Assembly (NCBI RefSeq): GCF_942548115.1
Contig: NZ_OW824151.1
Span: 2,232,001-2,296,000 of the forward strand
Length of the DNA: 64,000 nucleotides
DNA from: Aeromicrobium sp. Leaf245
Lineage (GTDB): Bacteria > Actinomycetota > Actinomycetes > Propionibacteriales > Nocardioidaceae
Reading direction: 5' to 3'
The translations under genes and the position numbers were made by a program. Position 1 is the stretch's first letter. Each line of letters begins with the position of its first letter. The notes under the pieces were generated by a model. The model was not told where the DNA came from, did not search any database, and saw nothing but the letters and a program-made list of their open reading frames with translations. Positions 17,427-25,408 of the stretch are shown in pieces.

Positions 17427-18011
17427 TCAGCGGTCCGGCCGCTCCCCCGCGACGCACTGTGCCACCAGCTTCTCGATGCGCGAGAGCCGTGTCTCCTCGC
17501 GCTTGGCGGTGGCCACCTGCGTGAGGGCGTAGAGCCTCGCGCTGCGGGGCAAGGCGTCCCAGAAGGTCCGGGCCGCGGGGTCGGCGTCCAGACCCCGACG
17601 CAGGGCGTCGGGCTCCACACCGTTCTCCGGACCGACGAGGACCGTCCACGAGCCGTCGCCCCGTGCTCCGTCGACCAGCGCCCGCCCCGGGGGTCTCATC
17701 CGGCCCTCCGCCTCGAGCCGCTCCACACGCGCCCGGTTCGACGCCGCCCACGGACTGCCCGGCCGACGCGGCGAGAACCAGATGACCGAGCCGCCGACGC
17801 CACCGCCGGAGCGGGCCTGGCCGTCGATCCAGCCCCAGCACAGCGCCTCGCAGACCGCGTTCTCGTAGGACAGGGCGTCGTCACCGTCGGCGAGCCGGTC
17901 CGGCACCGCGAGCCAGACCCCGCGCGTGTCGGCGTGGTGGTCGGCCAGCCAGGCACCCCAGCGCGACCTCGACCCCGGTGCGAGACGCTCGGCGTCGTCC
18001 ATGACTCCCAC
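17427..18011 (-). CDS. YdeI/OmpD-associated family protein
   Basis: 194 residues. Family landmarks are WGAWLADHHADTRGVWL, the stretch LSYENAVCEALCWGWIDGQA, and FSPRRPGSPWAASNRARVERL. It is a cytoplasmic protein of uncertain role; relatives have been linked to bacteriocin or antimicrobial-peptide tolerance. The GTG start at 18011 has TAACCT seven bases upstream. An ATG three codons in (MGVM) is an alternative. It points away from the alarmone synthetase gene. Confidence 0.82.
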   Translation of the reverse strand: MGVMDDAERLAPGSRSRWGAWLADHHADTRGVWLAVPDRLADGDDALSYENAVCEALCWGWIDGQARSGGGVGGSVIWFSPRRPGSPWAASNRARVERLEAEGRMRPPGRALVDGARGDGSWTVLVGPENGVEPDALRRGLDADPAARTFWDALPRSARLYALTQVATAKREETRLSRIEKLVAQCVAGERPDR

Positions 18012-18018
18012 GACTCAC

Positions 18019-18024
18019 AGGTTA
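18019..18024 (-). promoter_or_regulatory. -10 hexamer, leaderless start of YdeI-like gene
   Basis: TAACCT on the minus strand, seven bases before the GTG at 18011. Confidence 0.5.
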
Positions 18025-18052
18025 GCCACGGAGCCCGACGAGGTCGTGGACG

Positions 18053-18058
18053 TACGCT
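18053..18058 (+). promoter_or_regulatory. -10 hexamer, leaderless start of alarmone synthetase gene
   Basis: TACGCT lies six bases before the GTG at 18065. Confidence 0.6.
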
Positions 18059-18064
18059 GACCGG

Positions 18065-18847
18065 GTGGAGCTGAGCAGCCGAGCCACCCTGCCCCTGGAC
18101 GACGACGTCCTGCACGTCGGCGACCCGAAGCTCCTCCGCCAGGACTTCAGCCGCTTCATGCTCCGCCACCGCTTCGGCATGGAGGAGGTCGTCACCAAGC
18201 TGACGATCCTGCGCGACGAGTTCGACCTCATGCACGACACGAACCCGATCGAGCACATCGCCTCGCGGCTGAAGTCGCCCGACAGCCTGGCCGAGAAGAT
18301 GCGGCGGAAGGGCACCCGCCCCACCTACGCCTCGATCCGCGAGACCATCACCGACATCGCCGGCGTCCGCGTCACCTGCAGCTTCGTCTCCGACGTGTAC
18401 CGCGTCCACGACCTGCTCACCTCCCAGGACGACCTCACGGTGCTCGACGTCCGCGACTACATCGCCGCCCCGAAGAAGAACGGCTACCGAAGCCTGCACA
18501 CGCTCCTGGAGGTCCCGGTCTACCTGTCCGACGGCCCGGTGCCGGTGACGGTGGAGGTGCAGCTGCGCACCATCGCGATGGACTTCTGGGCCAGCCTCGA
18601 GCACAAGATCCACTACAAGTACCGCGGCGCCGTGCCCGACGACCTGGCCGAGCGACTGTGCGACGCCGCCGACTCCGCGCACGCGCTCGACGCACGCATG
18701 GAGGCACTCCACGACGAGGTGCGCCACCTGGGCGAGGACGGGGTGGAGACGCTCCCTCGTCAGGTGCGCGAGGACCTGCTGACCGGCGACGAGCTCGTCC
18801 CGTCGGAGGCGCTGCTCGAGCAGCTGCGCCGTCTGGCCGCGGACTGA
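18065..18847 (+). CDS. Small alarmone synthetase (RelQ-like GTP pyrophosphokinase)
   Basis: 260 residues containing only the (p)ppGpp synthetase domain. Motifs are TDIAGVRVTCSF (metal-binding Asp), KKNGYRSLHTLL (G-loop region) and VEVQLRTIAMDFWASLEHK (catalytic Glu). There is no HD hydrolase or TGS/ACT part, so it is a SAS and not the bifunctional Rel. It makes (p)ppGpp under stress. The GTG start is leaderless, which could give fast expression when ribosomes are limited (inference). Convergent with the DNA ligase gene. Confidence 0.92.
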   Translation: MELSSRATLPLDDDVLHVGDPKLLRQDFSRFMLRHRFGMEEVVTKLTILRDEFDLMHDTNPIEHIASRLKSPDSLAEKMRRKGTRPTYASIRETITDIAGVRVTCSFVSDVYRVHDLLTSQDDLTVLDVRDYIAAPKKNGYRSLHTLLEVPVYLSDGPVPVTVEVQLRTIAMDFWASLEHKIHYKYRGAVPDDLAERLCDAADSAHALDARMEALHDEVRHLGEDGVETLPRQVREDLLTGDELVPSEALLEQLRRLAAD

Positions 18848-18889
18848 TCCGGTCGGGCTCGACACCGGGACGACAGCAGACGACCGCGG

Positions 18890-19978
18890 CTACGTCAGGA
18901 CGTCACCGAGGTCGTAGGCCACGACCTCCTCGAGCTGCTCGTAGGTGCACGAGCCGGGCTCGCGGTCGGGGCGCCACCGCTTGAACTGCGCGGTGTGCCG
19001 GAAGCGACCCTGCTCGCCCCGACCCTCCATGTGCTCGTACCCGACCTCGACGACCCGCTCGGGCCGCAACGGCACGAACGACAGGTCCTTGGTGCCCGTC
19101 CAGCGGCTCTGGCCACCGGGCAGCCGTCCGTCGGCGTGCGCCTCCTCGCTCTGCCAGGCACCCCAGGGGTGCTGGTCGAGGTCCGCACGCAACGGGTCCA
19201 GCTCGTCCACGAGCTCGGCCCGGCGGGCGGCCGAGAAGGAGGCGCAGACACCCACGTGCTGAAGGCGGCCGTCCTCGGTGAACAGGCCCAGCAGCATCGA
19301 GCCGAGCAGCGGCTGCTCGGGCGTGGAGGTCTTGTGCAACCGGTATCCCGCGACGACCACGTCGGCCGTCCGGGCGTGCTTGATCTTCAGCATCGATCGG
19401 CCGTTGGGCACGTACGGGCCGTCGAGGCGCTTGGCCATGACCCCGTCGAGGCCCGCCCCCTCGAACTGGTGGAACCAGCGGGTGGCCTCGGCCGTCTCCC
19501 CCGTGGTGCGGGTGAGGTGGACGGGAGCGGAGACGTCGGAGAGTGCGCGTTCCAGGGCCGCCCGACGCTCGCCGAGCGGCGTGTCGACGAACGACGTGTC
19601 GTCCAGGGCCAGCAGGTCGAAGACCACCAGGCTGGCCGGCGTCTCGCGGGCGAGCATGTCGACCCGCGACGCCGCGGGGTGGATGCGCTGCGACAGCGTG
19701 TCGAAGTCGAGCCGGTCACCGACCGCCGTGACGATCTCGCCGTCGACGACGCACCGGTCGGGAAGCTGCTCCAGGACGGCCGCCACGACGTCGGGGAAGT
19801 AGCGCGTCAGCGACTTGGTCGAACGGCTCGCGATCTCGACCTCGTCGCCGTCGCGGAAGACGATGGCCCGGAAGCCGTCCCACTTGGGCTCGAAGAGGTA
19901 GTCCCCGACCGCCGACGGCACGGCCGCCACGGACTTGGCGAGCATCGGTCGCAGCGGCGGCATGACGGGCAGGTCCAC
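18890..19978 (-). CDS. ligC: ATP-dependent DNA ligase, LigC type
   Basis: 362 residues. Nucleotidyltransferase motif I is EPKWDGFR with the adenylated Lys32; the others are VVDGEIV (motif Ia/II area), VVFDLLAL (III), GLDGVMAKR (IV) and LKIKHARTAD (V). An OB-fold C-terminal half includes VEVGYEHMEG and RHTAQFKRWRPD. It seals nicks in repair and may pair with the LigD-like polymerase at 15641. The GTG start at 19978 lies six bases after TAGGGT. Confidence 0.92.
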   Translation of the reverse strand: MDLPVMPPLRPMLAKSVAAVPSAVGDYLFEPKWDGFRAIVFRDGDEVEIASRSTKSLTRYFPDVVAAVLEQLPDRCVVDGEIVTAVGDRLDFDTLSQRIHPAASRVDMLARETPASLVVFDLLALDDTSFVDTPLGERRAALERALSDVSAPVHLTRTTGETAEATRWFHQFEGAGLDGVMAKRLDGPYVPNGRSMLKIKHARTADVVVAGYRLHKTSTPEQPLLGSMLLGLFTEDGRLQHVGVCASFSAARRAELVDELDPLRADLDQHPWGAWQSEEAHADGRLPGGQSRWTGTKDLSFVPLRPERVVEVGYEHMEGRGEQGRFRHTAQFKRWRPDREPGSCTYEQLEEVVAYDLGDVLT

Positions 19979-19984
19979 GGGCCC

Positions 19985-19990
19985 ACCCTA
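19985..19990 (-). promoter_or_regulatory. -10 hexamer, leaderless start of ligase gene
   Basis: TAGGGT on the minus strand, six bases before the GTG at 19978. Confidence 0.6.
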
Positions 19991-20026
19991 GGCCGGGTCG
20001 GGGCCGCCTGCGTGGCACGCGATCAC

Positions 20027-20032
20027 TAGACT
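20027..20032 (+). promoter_or_regulatory. -10 hexamer, leaderless start of ABC exporter operon
   Basis: TAGACT lies six bases before the GTG at 20039. Confidence 0.6.
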
Positions 20033-20038
20033 GTCCTG

Positions 20039-20959
20039 GTGAACCAGCCCGCCGTCGCCGTCACCGACCTGGTGGTCCGCTACGGCGACGTCACCGCGGT
20101 CGACGGCCTCTCGCTCGAGGTCGAGGCCGGGACGGTCACGTCGATCCTCGGTCCCAACGGCGCCGGCAAGACCAGCACCGTCGAGACCTGCGAGGGCTTC
20201 CGACGACCCACCTCGGGGCGCGTCAGCGTGCTCGGCCTGGACCCGGTGCGCGACGCGGTGCGCCTGCGCCCGCGCGTCGGCGTCATGCTCCAGGCCGGTG
20301 GCGCCTGGTCGGGCGTGCGGGCCGACGAGATGCTGCGTCACATGGCGTCGCTGCACGCCCACCCCCTCGACGTCGACGCCCTCAGCGAGCGGCTCGGCCT
20401 GGGCTCGTGCGGTCGCACCGCCTACCGCCGGTTGTCGGGTGGGCAGCAGCAGCGGCTCGGGCTGGCCATGGCCGTGGTCGGACGCCCTGAGCTGGTGTTC
20501 CTCGACGAGCCCACCGCCGGCCTGGACCCGCAGGCCCGGCGCGCGACGTGGGACCTGATCGACGAGCTGCGTTCCGGCGGTGTCACGACGGTGCTCACCA
20601 CCCACTTCATGGACGAGGCCGAGGCCTTGAGCGACGTCGTCCACATCGTCGACGCCGGCCGGGTCATCGCGAGCGGCACCCCCGCCGACCTGTCACGGTC
20701 CGGGGCGGAGAACACGGTGCGGTTCACCGCACGGCCGGCGCTCGACGTCGACGCCCTCATGTCGGCCCTACCGCCGGAGAGCAAGGTGCACGAGCAGGCT
20801 CCGGGCCAGTACGTCGTCGTCGGCGCCGTCGACCCGGCGCTGCTCGCCACGCTCACCGCCTGGTTCGCCGGGCAGGGCGTCCTCGCGGAGTCCGTGCTCG
20901 TCGAGCGCCAGACGCTCGAGGACCGGTTCCTCGACCTGACGGGACGGGCCCTGCGATGA
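20039..20959 (+). CDS. ABC exporter ATP-binding subunit
   Basis: 306 residues of the DrrA/CcmA-like class. Walker A is GPNGAGKTS, the signature LSGGQQQRLGLA, Walker B LVFLDEPTAGLD, and the switch is TTHFMDEAEAL. A C-terminal domain (about 220-306) follows. It pairs with the ABC-2 permease encoded by the next gene, whose ATG overlaps this stop. Transport substrate unknown. In related actinobacteria an ABC pair lies upstream of ctaA, so a link with cytochrome biogenesis is possible but unproven. Confidence 0.9.
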   Translation: MNQPAVAVTDLVVRYGDVTAVDGLSLEVEAGTVTSILGPNGAGKTSTVETCEGFRRPTSGRVSVLGLDPVRDAVRLRPRVGVMLQAGGAWSGVRADEMLRHMASLHAHPLDVDALSERLGLGSCGRTAYRRLSGGQQQRLGLAMAVVGRPELVFLDEPTAGLDPQARRATWDLIDELRSGGVTTVLTTHFMDEAEALSDVVHIVDAGRVIASGTPADLSRSGAENTVRFTARPALDVDALMSALPPESKVHEQAPGQYVVVGAVDPALLATLTAWFAGQGVLAESVLVERQTLEDRFLDLTGRALR

Positions 20960-21729
20960 GCCTCGACCTCTCCCCGCGTCCCGGCGCGGCCTCGACCTCG
21001 GCCATGGTGGCCGCGCAGACCCGGATGGAGCTGCGCCTGCTGGCCCGCAACGGCGAGCAGCTGCTGATCACGCTGGTCATCCCGCTGCTCCTGCTCGTCG
21101 CCGGCACCCGGTCGGGGCGCGTGGTCGACCTCGGCGCAGGACGCCCCATCGACATCGTCACCCCCGGCGTCCTCGGCCTCGCGGTGCTCTCGACGTCGTT
21201 CACCTCCGTCGCGATCGCCACCGGCTTCGAGCGCCGCTACGGCGTGCTCAAGCGGCTCGGCGCCTCCCCGCTGCCCCGGTGGGGACTGCTCGCCGGCAAG
21301 TCGGCGGCCGTCGTGGTCGTCGAGCTCGTCCAGCTGCTCGTGCTCGCGTGCGTCGCCCTGCTGCTCGGGTGGGACCCGGCCGGTGGCGTCGCCCCGTGGG
21401 CGTGGCTCGTCGTGCTGGCGGTGCTGGGCACGGCCGCCTTCGGCTCGCTCGGTCTCCTCATCGCGGGAACGCTGCGCGCCGAGGCCACGCTCGCCGTGGC
21501 CAACCTGGTGTACGTGCTCCTCCTCGTCGGTGGGGGCCTGCTGGTCCCCCTGTCCCGCTACCCCGACGGCGCGCAGGGCCTGCTCGCCCTGCTTCCGTCG
21601 GGCGCGCTCGGCGAGGGCATGCGCTCGGCCTTCGAGGGCGGCACGGTCGACCTGCTCCCCCTCGCGGTGCTCGCGGCGTGGGCCGCCGTGGGCACCGCCC
21701 TCACCGCTAGGACCTTCCGATGGGAATGA
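20956..21729 (+). CDS. ABC-2 type permease subunit
   Basis: 257 residues with six predicted membrane segments (about 35-52, 70-88, 118-142, 147-170, 180-200 and 232-250). The start ATG overlaps the ATPase stop in an ATGA. Together with the upstream ATPase it makes an exporter. The permease end overlaps the ctaA start by ten bases, so all three genes form one operon. Confidence 0.88.
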   Translation: MSLDLSPRPGAASTSAMVAAQTRMELRLLARNGEQLLITLVIPLLLLVAGTRSGRVVDLGAGRPIDIVTPGVLGLAVLSTSFTSVAIATGFERRYGVLKRLGASPLPRWGLLAGKSAAVVVVELVQLLVLACVALLLGWDPAGGVAPWAWLVVLAVLGTAAFGSLGLLIAGTLRAEATLAVANLVYVLLLVGGGLLVPLSRYPDGAQGLLALLPSGALGEGMRSAFEGGTVDLLPLAVLAAWAAVGTALTARTFRWE

Positions 21730-22682
21730 CCTCCACGCCGTCCGGCTACCCGACCCTGGGTCTGCGCCATCCCGACCGTGCCGTCGTGCAGCGGTGGGCC
21801 TGGGCGAGCCTCGTCGCGAACACGGTCATCATCCTGACGGGGGGCCTCGTCCGGCTCACCGCGTCGGGGCTCGGCTGCCCGACCTGGCCGCGGTGCACCG
21901 AGGAGTCCTTCGTGCCGCACAGCGAGCTGGGCCTGCACGGTCTCATCGAGTTCGGCAACCGGCTGCTGACGTACGTGCTCATCGCGATCGCGATCGGGAC
22001 CCTCGTGGCCGTCTGGCGCTGGAGCGAGGGTCGCCGCCTCCGCCGGCACGCGGTCGTGCTGGCCGCCGGCGTCCCGTTCCAGGGCGTCATCGGTGGCATC
22101 ACGGTGCTCACCGACCTCAACCCGTGGATCGTCGCGCTGCACCTCGTGCTCTCGCTGTTCCTCGTCGCGGGGTCCACCTGGCTGCTCCTGCGCGTGCGCG
22201 CCGAGGCCGCCTCCACCTCCTCGGTCCTGGTCCGGCGGCTGGTGCTGGCGGTCTACGCGACGCTCTGGGTGGTGGTCTACCTCGGCACCGTCGTCACCGG
22301 CAGCGGCCCGCACGCCGGTGACCTCGACGTGCCGCGCAACGGCCTCGACCCCCAGCTGTGGAGCCACGTGCACGCCTGGGCGGTCTACCTGCTCGTCGGG
22401 CTGACGCTGGCGACGATCGTCCTCGTGCGTCGAGACCGCGACACGACGTCCCGGACGCCGGCGCTGCAGGCCGCCGTCTGGCTGCTCGTCGCCGAGCTCG
22501 GGCAGGGTGTGATCGGGTTCGTGCAGTACTTCACCGACCTGCCGGTCGCCTTGGTGGCGGTGCACCTCGTCGGTGCGGCGGTGCTGGTGGCCGTGGCCAC
22601 CAGGCTCGTCGTGACCGTCCACCCGTCCCCCTCCTCGCCGCGGCCGCTCGAGCACGACGCGGTCGTCGGCCGCTCGGCCTGA
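21720..22682 (+). CDS. ctaA: Heme A synthase CtaA (COX15 family)
   Basis: 320 residues with about eight membrane helices. Landmarks are TGGLVRLTASGLGCPTWPRC (heme-site and cysteine region), the histidines HGLIEFGNR, VVTGSGPHAGD and WSHVHAW, and a final helix pair ending near LVAVHLVGAA. It oxidises heme O to heme A for aa3 oxidase, downstream of CtaB. ATG 21720 and ATG 21726 are both possible; the second gives an ATGA overlap with the permease stop. Confidence 0.95.
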   Translation: MGMTSTPSGYPTLGLRHPDRAVVQRWAWASLVANTVIILTGGLVRLTASGLGCPTWPRCTEESFVPHSELGLHGLIEFGNRLLTYVLIAIAIGTLVAVWRWSEGRRLRRHAVVLAAGVPFQGVIGGITVLTDLNPWIVALHLVLSLFLVAGSTWLLLRVRAEAASTSSVLVRRLVLAVYATLWVVVYLGTVVTGSGPHAGDLDVPRNGLDPQLWSHVHAWAVYLLVGLTLATIVLVRRDRDTTSRTPALQAAVWLLVAELGQGVIGFVQYFTDLPVALVAVHLVGAAVLVAVATRLVVTVHPSPSSPRPLEHDAVVGRSA

Positions 22683-22729
22683 GGGACGCAGGTCCCGACG
22701 GGACCGTTGACGGTGCGGTGCGTCGACCC

Positions 22730-22735
22730 TAGGTT
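22730..22735 (+). promoter_or_regulatory. -10 hexamer, leaderless start of membrane protein gene
   Basis: TAGGTT lies six bases before the GTG at 22742, so this gene has its own promoter after ctaA. Confidence 0.6.
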
Positions 22736-22741
22736 GACCGC

Positions 22742-23443
22742 GTGTCCCCCACCCCTGCTCCGACCGACGACGCCATGGCCCCGGACGCCGCGGCCCTGCG
22801 TGGCCTCCTGCTCGTCCACGCAGCCCTGCTCGTCGGGGGCGGCGTGGCCCTGTCGCTCCCCGTCCCCGCGCAGGGGTGGGGCATCCTGGTCGTCGTCGTG
22901 GCGTACGCGGTGGCTCTCCCGCTGGTCTGCCGGGCGGTCGGCCGGGGCGACTGGGCGGCGCTGGCGATCTTCCTGGTGCCGGTCTCCGTCTTCCAGGTCC
23001 TGCCCGACTGGGTGCTCGCGGACCTCGTGGGGACGCTGGCGTTCCCTGATCGCGGTGGCCCGCGGGTCGACGACGTCATCCCGCTCGCGATGGCGGCGAT
23101 GTGGATCGCCCCGTTGTTCCTCGCCGTGGTCCTGGCAGGCCTGAGGCCCGGCAGGTCGGCACTGGCGGCGCTCGCGGTGTTCGCCGGCGCCGAGCTCCTC
23201 GCTCCGGTGGTCGGCCTGTGGGAACCGACGGGTGCGACCACGCGCGTCCTCGGCGTCGCGCTCTACGTCCTGCCCGCCGAGGCGGCGCTCGGCTGGGCCA
23301 CGGCCACGGCCTTCCTGCTCACCCGCGGACGCCCTCTCGTGCACCGGGTCGCGGGCGCCCTGGCGGTCTCGACCTTCTACCTCGGGGCGCTCGTGCTCGC
23401 CCACTTCCTGATCGACGTCGCGGGCTGGCGGCTGACGGCCTGA
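22742..23443 (+). CDS. Polytopic membrane protein of unknown function
   Basis: 233 residues with six or seven hydrophobic helices (about 20-40, 47-65, 72-92, 115-138, 142-160, 175-198 and 208-228). Short acidic loops such as FPDRGGPRVDD lie between helices. No family was recognised. It sits between ctaA and the ctaB operon but has its own leaderless promoter, so a role in the oxidase pathway is only a guess. Convergent with the GNAT gene. Confidence 0.7.
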   Translation: MSPTPAPTDDAMAPDAAALRGLLLVHAALLVGGGVALSLPVPAQGWGILVVVVAYAVALPLVCRAVGRGDWAALAIFLVPVSVFQVLPDWVLADLVGTLAFPDRGGPRVDDVIPLAMAAMWIAPLFLAVVLAGLRPGRSALAALAVFAGAELLAPVVGLWEPTGATTRVLGVALYVLPAEAALGWATATAFLLTRGRPLVHRVAGALAVSTFYLGALVLAHFLIDVAGWRLTA

Positions 23444-23468
23444 CCGCGGTCCCGTCGAGCTCCGCAGC

Positions 23469-23933
23469 TCAGGCGCGACCGGGCGACGGCGCGTAGGTCA
23501 TCGCCAGGCAGCCCTCGGCGTCGGCGTCGACCGTCACCAGGCGGAAGCCACAGCGCTCGTAGAACCGCACGCCGGGGCCGTTGTCGGCCATCACCCGCAG
23601 GTGCACCGGCACGTCCGGCGGCGCGAGCGCCAGGACGGCTTCCACCAGCGACCACCCGACCCCCGTGCCCCGCACCGCGGGGTCCACCCACATGCCGATC
23701 AGCTGCCCGGACCGGTCGAGCCCTGCGGTGCCGACGTCCACTCCGGACCGCGTGGCCACGAGCGTCACGACGTCGGCGAGGCGCGCCCGCCAGTGCAGCT
23801 CGACGTCGAGCTCGTCGAGCCATCGGTGTGCGGAGGCCGCGAACGCGGAGGGGTCGCCGCGCAGCGAGGCCTGCCGCACGGTCCGAAACCGTGCCCAGTC
23901 GTCGGGACCGAGCCGCTCGACGGTCGTGGTCAC
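23469..23933 (-). CDS. GNAT family N-acetyltransferase
   Basis: 154 residues with the GNAT fold: acetyl-CoA binding loop VDPAVRGTGVGWSLVE (R/Q-X2-G-X-G/A type) and the C-terminal NGPGVRFYERCGFRLV. Substrate unknown. The GTG start overlaps the stop of the upstream 118-residue gene by four bases, so it is the last gene of the ctaB operon. Co-expression with heme O synthesis does not by itself show a functional link. Confidence 0.88.
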   Translation of the reverse strand: MTTTVERLGPDDWARFRTVRQASLRGDPSAFAASAHRWLDELDVELHWRARLADVVTLVATRSGVDVGTAGLDRSGQLIGMWVDPAVRGTGVGWSLVEAVLALAPPDVPVHLRVMADNGPGVRFYERCGFRLVTVDADAEGCLAMTYAPSPGRA

Positions 23934-24286
23934 CGGAGTCGCAGCCGGTCGGTCGGGAGCGCGACCTCCCTGCGGCCACGCTCGTCGGCCGGCGCACCGA
24001 CCACGAGCGCCGAGCCGGCATCGGCCACCACGGCCCGGGCCGCGTCGACCTCCACGAGCACCACCCGTCGCTGCGTGCCGTCGTCGTCGAGCAGCAACCA
24101 GGTCTCGGCGAGGTAGGACAGCCCGACGTCCTCGAGGACCGTCTCCGCGTCGTCGCGCTCGAGCGGTCCCGACAGGTCGGTCCCGAGCAGGGTGCAGGGC
24201 ACCACCAGGTCGCCGTCGGGACGCAGGTAGCCGACGTGCTCGCCGTCGTCCGGGCGTTGGTACGGCTCCCAGGCCGCCGGGATCAT
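23930..24286 (-). CDS. Conserved-looking 118-residue protein of unknown function in ctaB operon
   Basis: It starts [15 protein letters not shown] with ATG at 24286 overlapping the ctaB stop (ATGA), and its own stop overlaps the GNAT start (GTGA). The sequence is acidic, has no membrane segment or cysteine pair, and looks like a small beta-rich domain ([28 protein letters not shown]). No family was recognised. Perfect coupling on both sides shows it is a real gene. Confidence 0.75.
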   Translation of the reverse strand: MIPAAWEPYQRPDDGEHVGYLRPDGDLVVPCTLLGTDLSGPLERDDAETVLEDVGLSYLAETWLLLDDDGTQRRVVLVEVDAARAVVADAGSALVVGAPADERGRREVALPTDRLRLR

Positions 24287-25281
24287 CGCAGGAACGGGTC
24301 GGCCGCGGCGGCGACGAACAGCAGGGCGAGGTACGCGTTGGAGAAGTGGAAGAGCCGCATGGGCTTGATCACCGAGAGCTCCTCGGACTCCTTGGCACGC
24401 GAGCGGAGGTCGTAGGCCTCGACGAGGAAGACGATGCCGAGCACGATCGCCGCACCCGGGTAGAACCAGCCCATGCCGGCGACCGGCCACAGGGCCAGCG
24501 AGGTCGCGACCATCACCCACGAGTAGGCGACGATCTGGCGGGAGACCACGGCGGCGCTGGCGACCGACGGCAGCATCGGCACGCCTGCGGCGGCGTAGTC
24601 GTCGCGGTAGCGCAGCCCGAGCGACCAGAAGTGCGGCGGCGTCCAGAAGAAGACCACCAGGAACAGCACGACCGGGGGCCACGCGAGCTCGTTCGTGACG
24701 GCGGTCCAGCCGATCAGGGCCGGGAAGCACCCGGCCGCCCCGCCCCACACGATGTTCTGCGGCGTGCGGCGCTTGAGGATCATGGTGTAGCCCACGACGT
24801 AGAACACGTTCGCGGCCAGTGCCAGCCAGGCCGACAGCCAGTTCACCAGCAGGCCGAGGCCCAGCGTGGAGACCACGGCGAGCGCGAGACCGAACCACAG
24901 CGCCCCGGCGGTCGACACGCCGTGCCGCGGGAGCGGACGTCGCGCGGTGCGGCGCATCTTCTGGTCGATGTCGGCGTCGAAGACGTTGTTGAGCGCGTTG
25001 GCGCTCCCGGCCGAGAGCGTGCCACCCACCACGGTGGCCACGATCAGCCAGAAGGAGGGGACGTCGCGTGCGGCGAGGAACATCACCGGGACGGTCGTGA
25101 GCAGCAGCAGCTCGATGATCCGCGGCTTCATGAGCGCGACGTACGCGTTGACCACGTCGACCGGACCGGATCGGGTCACCTGGGCCGACGTCACCATCCG
25201 TGGGCCCTGGCCGAGAGCGGGTCCGGCGTCGGCCGGACCGTCGTCGGAGGGAGCTCCAGAGGGAGGGGTGGCCGAGGACAT
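24283..25281 (-). CDS. ctaB: Protoheme IX farnesyltransferase CtaB (heme O synthase)
   Basis: 332 residues from ATG 25281. The first 45 residues are hydrophilic, followed by about nine membrane helices of the UbiA prenyltransferase fold. The prenyl-diphosphate site is [19 protein letters not shown] (N-X3-D-X3-D type), and the second acidic site is [16 protein letters not shown]. It attaches the farnesyl tail to heme B; CtaA then makes heme A. An upstream in-frame extension is out of family and rejected. Divergent from tkt. Confidence 0.95.
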   Translation of the reverse strand: MSSATPPSGAPSDDGPADAGPALGQGPRMVTSAQVTRSGPVDVVNAYVALMKPRIIELLLLTTVPVMFLAARDVPSFWLIVATVVGGTLSAGSANALNNVFDADIDQKMRRTARRPLPRHGVSTAGALWFGLALAVVSTLGLGLLVNWLSAWLALAANVFYVVGYTMILKRRTPQNIVWGGAAGCFPALIGWTAVTNELAWPPVVLFLVVFFWTPPHFWSLGLRYRDDYAAAGVPMLPSVASAAVVSRQIVAYSWVMVATSLALWPVAGMGWFYPGAAIVLGIVFLVEAYDLRSRAKESEELSVIKPMRLFHFSNAYLALLFVAAAADPFLR

Positions 25282-25336
25282 GTCGCGTCGTCTCAACCTC
25301 GGGGCACTCACGTAGCAGAGTCTAGTCGCACGCGAG

Positions 25337-25342
25337 TAGGGT
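25337..25342 (+). promoter_or_regulatory. Candidate -10 hexamer of the pentose-phosphate operon
   Basis: TAGGGT about 66 bases before the tkt start; unlike many neighbours this operon would have a leader of roughly 60 bases. Confidence 0.4.
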
Positions 25343-25408
25343 CGAACCGAGGGCTCCACAGGGCCCCGACAGCCTGATCCGAACCCGATCGCAGGAGCGC
25401 CAGACACC

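Noticed and set aside
17168-17532. Small open frames in the repeat-rich spacer
   Set aside because: They derive from the repeats, change frame with each 71-bp unit and lack start signals.
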